A stretch of 64,000 nucleotides of DNA from Lachnospiraceae bacterium (GTDB lineage: Bacteria; Bacillota; Clostridia; Lachnospirales; Lachnospiraceae). Location of the stretch: positions 317,735 to 381,734 of the forward strand of contig CABIXN010000001.1 of assembly GCA_902362715.1 (NCBI GenBank). The letters run 5' to 3'. Below, piece by piece: positions 63,559 through 64,000 of the stretch. The notes beneath the pieces were generated by a model that did not search any database, was not told the DNA's origin, and saw nothing but the letters and a program-made list of their open reading frames with translations. The first letter of the stretch is position 1. Each line of letters begins with the position of its first letter. Made by a program: the position numbers and the translations under genes.

Positions 63559-64000
63559 ATGAATTTATATGTAAAATCTATTTCAAAGTCAATTAAAGGT
63601 GAAAAAGTGCTTGATGATATCAGTTATACATTTGAATCTGGTAAAATATATGGAATATATGGTAAAAATGGTTCAGGTAAAACAATGCTACTCAGAGCCA
63701 TTGCAGGTTTTATAAATACAGACAAAGGATACATAAAATATAATCACAAGGCATTACATAAAGATATGGATGTTTTACCAGATTTAGGAGCTGTTATTGA
63801 AAATATTTCTTTTTGGAGTATGTATTCAGGATTTGAAAATTTGAAAATGCTTTCCAATATAAAAGGAATTGTATCAGATGAAGAAATATATGAAATAATG
63901 ATATACTTTGGTCTTGATCCCAAATCAAAGAAAAAAGTAAATAAATATTCATTAGGAATGCGTCAAAAACTAGCTCTTTGTCAAGCACTGATGGAACATC
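63559..64000 (+). CDS. ABC transporter ATPase, 5' part
   Basis: The frame runs off the window after about 147 codons. Seen: Walker A GKNGSGKT (about residues 35-42) and the ABC signature YSLGMRQKLALCQAL (about 131-145), typical of exporters of the CcmA/bacteriocin-immunity type. ATG 63559 is chosen (GAGGTG 10 bp upstream); the in-frame ATG 63550 lies too close to the site. With the two membrane proteins it forms an exporter or immunity pump for the quorum-controlled secreted product; this is inference. Confidence 0.85.
   Translation, partial: MNLYVKSISKSIKGEKVLDDISYTFESGKIYGIYGKNGSGKTMLLRAIAGFINTDKGYIKYNHKALHKDMDVLPDLGAVIENISFWSMYSGFENLKMLSNIKGIVSDEEIYEIMIYFGLDPKSKKKVNKYSLGMRQKLALCQALMEH

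Overview
The window looks like chromosome of an endospore-forming, low/mid-GC Clostridia member, most likely a gut Lachnospiraceae close to Blautia/Ruminococcus. The reasons are recN, spoIVB and spo0A, a DUF5688 protein, a DUF815 ATPase, many SipW-type and CnaB/SdrD-type surface proteins, and strong AGGAGG ribosome sites. No species is claimed.

1-12.2 kb is core genome: the end of recN, spoIVB (sporulation protease), an alanine/sodium symporter overlapping argJ, a QueG-like iron-sulfur protein, a DUF1275 membrane protein, an ECF sigma factor with its RsiV-like anti-sigma factor, spo0A behind a 0A box, glgA and a DUF5688 gene. recN-spoIVB-spo0A, adjacent in Bacillus, is split here by about 6 kb.

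12.3-22.1 kb is a surface-structure region. One promoter drives three SipW-type (TasA/camelysin-like) exported proteins and a SpaA-like protein. The matching ER-type signal peptidase converges on them across a large inverted repeat. Next comes a sortase-anchored beta-helix/CnaB adhesin. Its leader contains a 49-nt AGAC tract inside a small ORF and inside a terminator hairpin, followed by a second terminator: a candidate length-variable on/off switch.

22.5-30.2 kb is housekeeping: tRNA-Thr(CGT), a DUF815 ATPase, fructose-bisphosphate aldolase, a three-gene ABC importer of the TrpXYZ type, and an SOS-box-controlled dinB with a small partner. Two structured intergenic elements (2.3 and 28.3 kb) share an architecture with compensating stem changes.

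30.3-51.6 kb is one reading frame of 7070 codons for a secreted SdrD-B-repeat mega-adhesin. It stops abruptly in the middle of its thirteenth repeat, with no wall anchor, exactly where a mobile element begins.

51.6-64 kb is that element, probably an integrative mobilizable element: tyrosine integrase, XRE repressor with divergent operators, excisionase-like protein, about 1 kb of repeats and hairpins likely to include oriT, and a MobA/MobL-type relaxase. Beyond the relaxase is a complete agr-type quorum-sensing system: agrC, agrA and agrB on the minus strand, and a short agrD at 61288-61434 that is easy to miss. Two matching LytTR double-repeat operators sit before a matrixin-like protease/lipoprotein operon and before agrD. 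The agrD ribosome site is followed by a run of ten G. A secreted DUF2712-like protein with two membrane proteins and an ABC ATPase (cut by the window end) completes the predicted quorum-controlled output. The far end of the element is not in the window.
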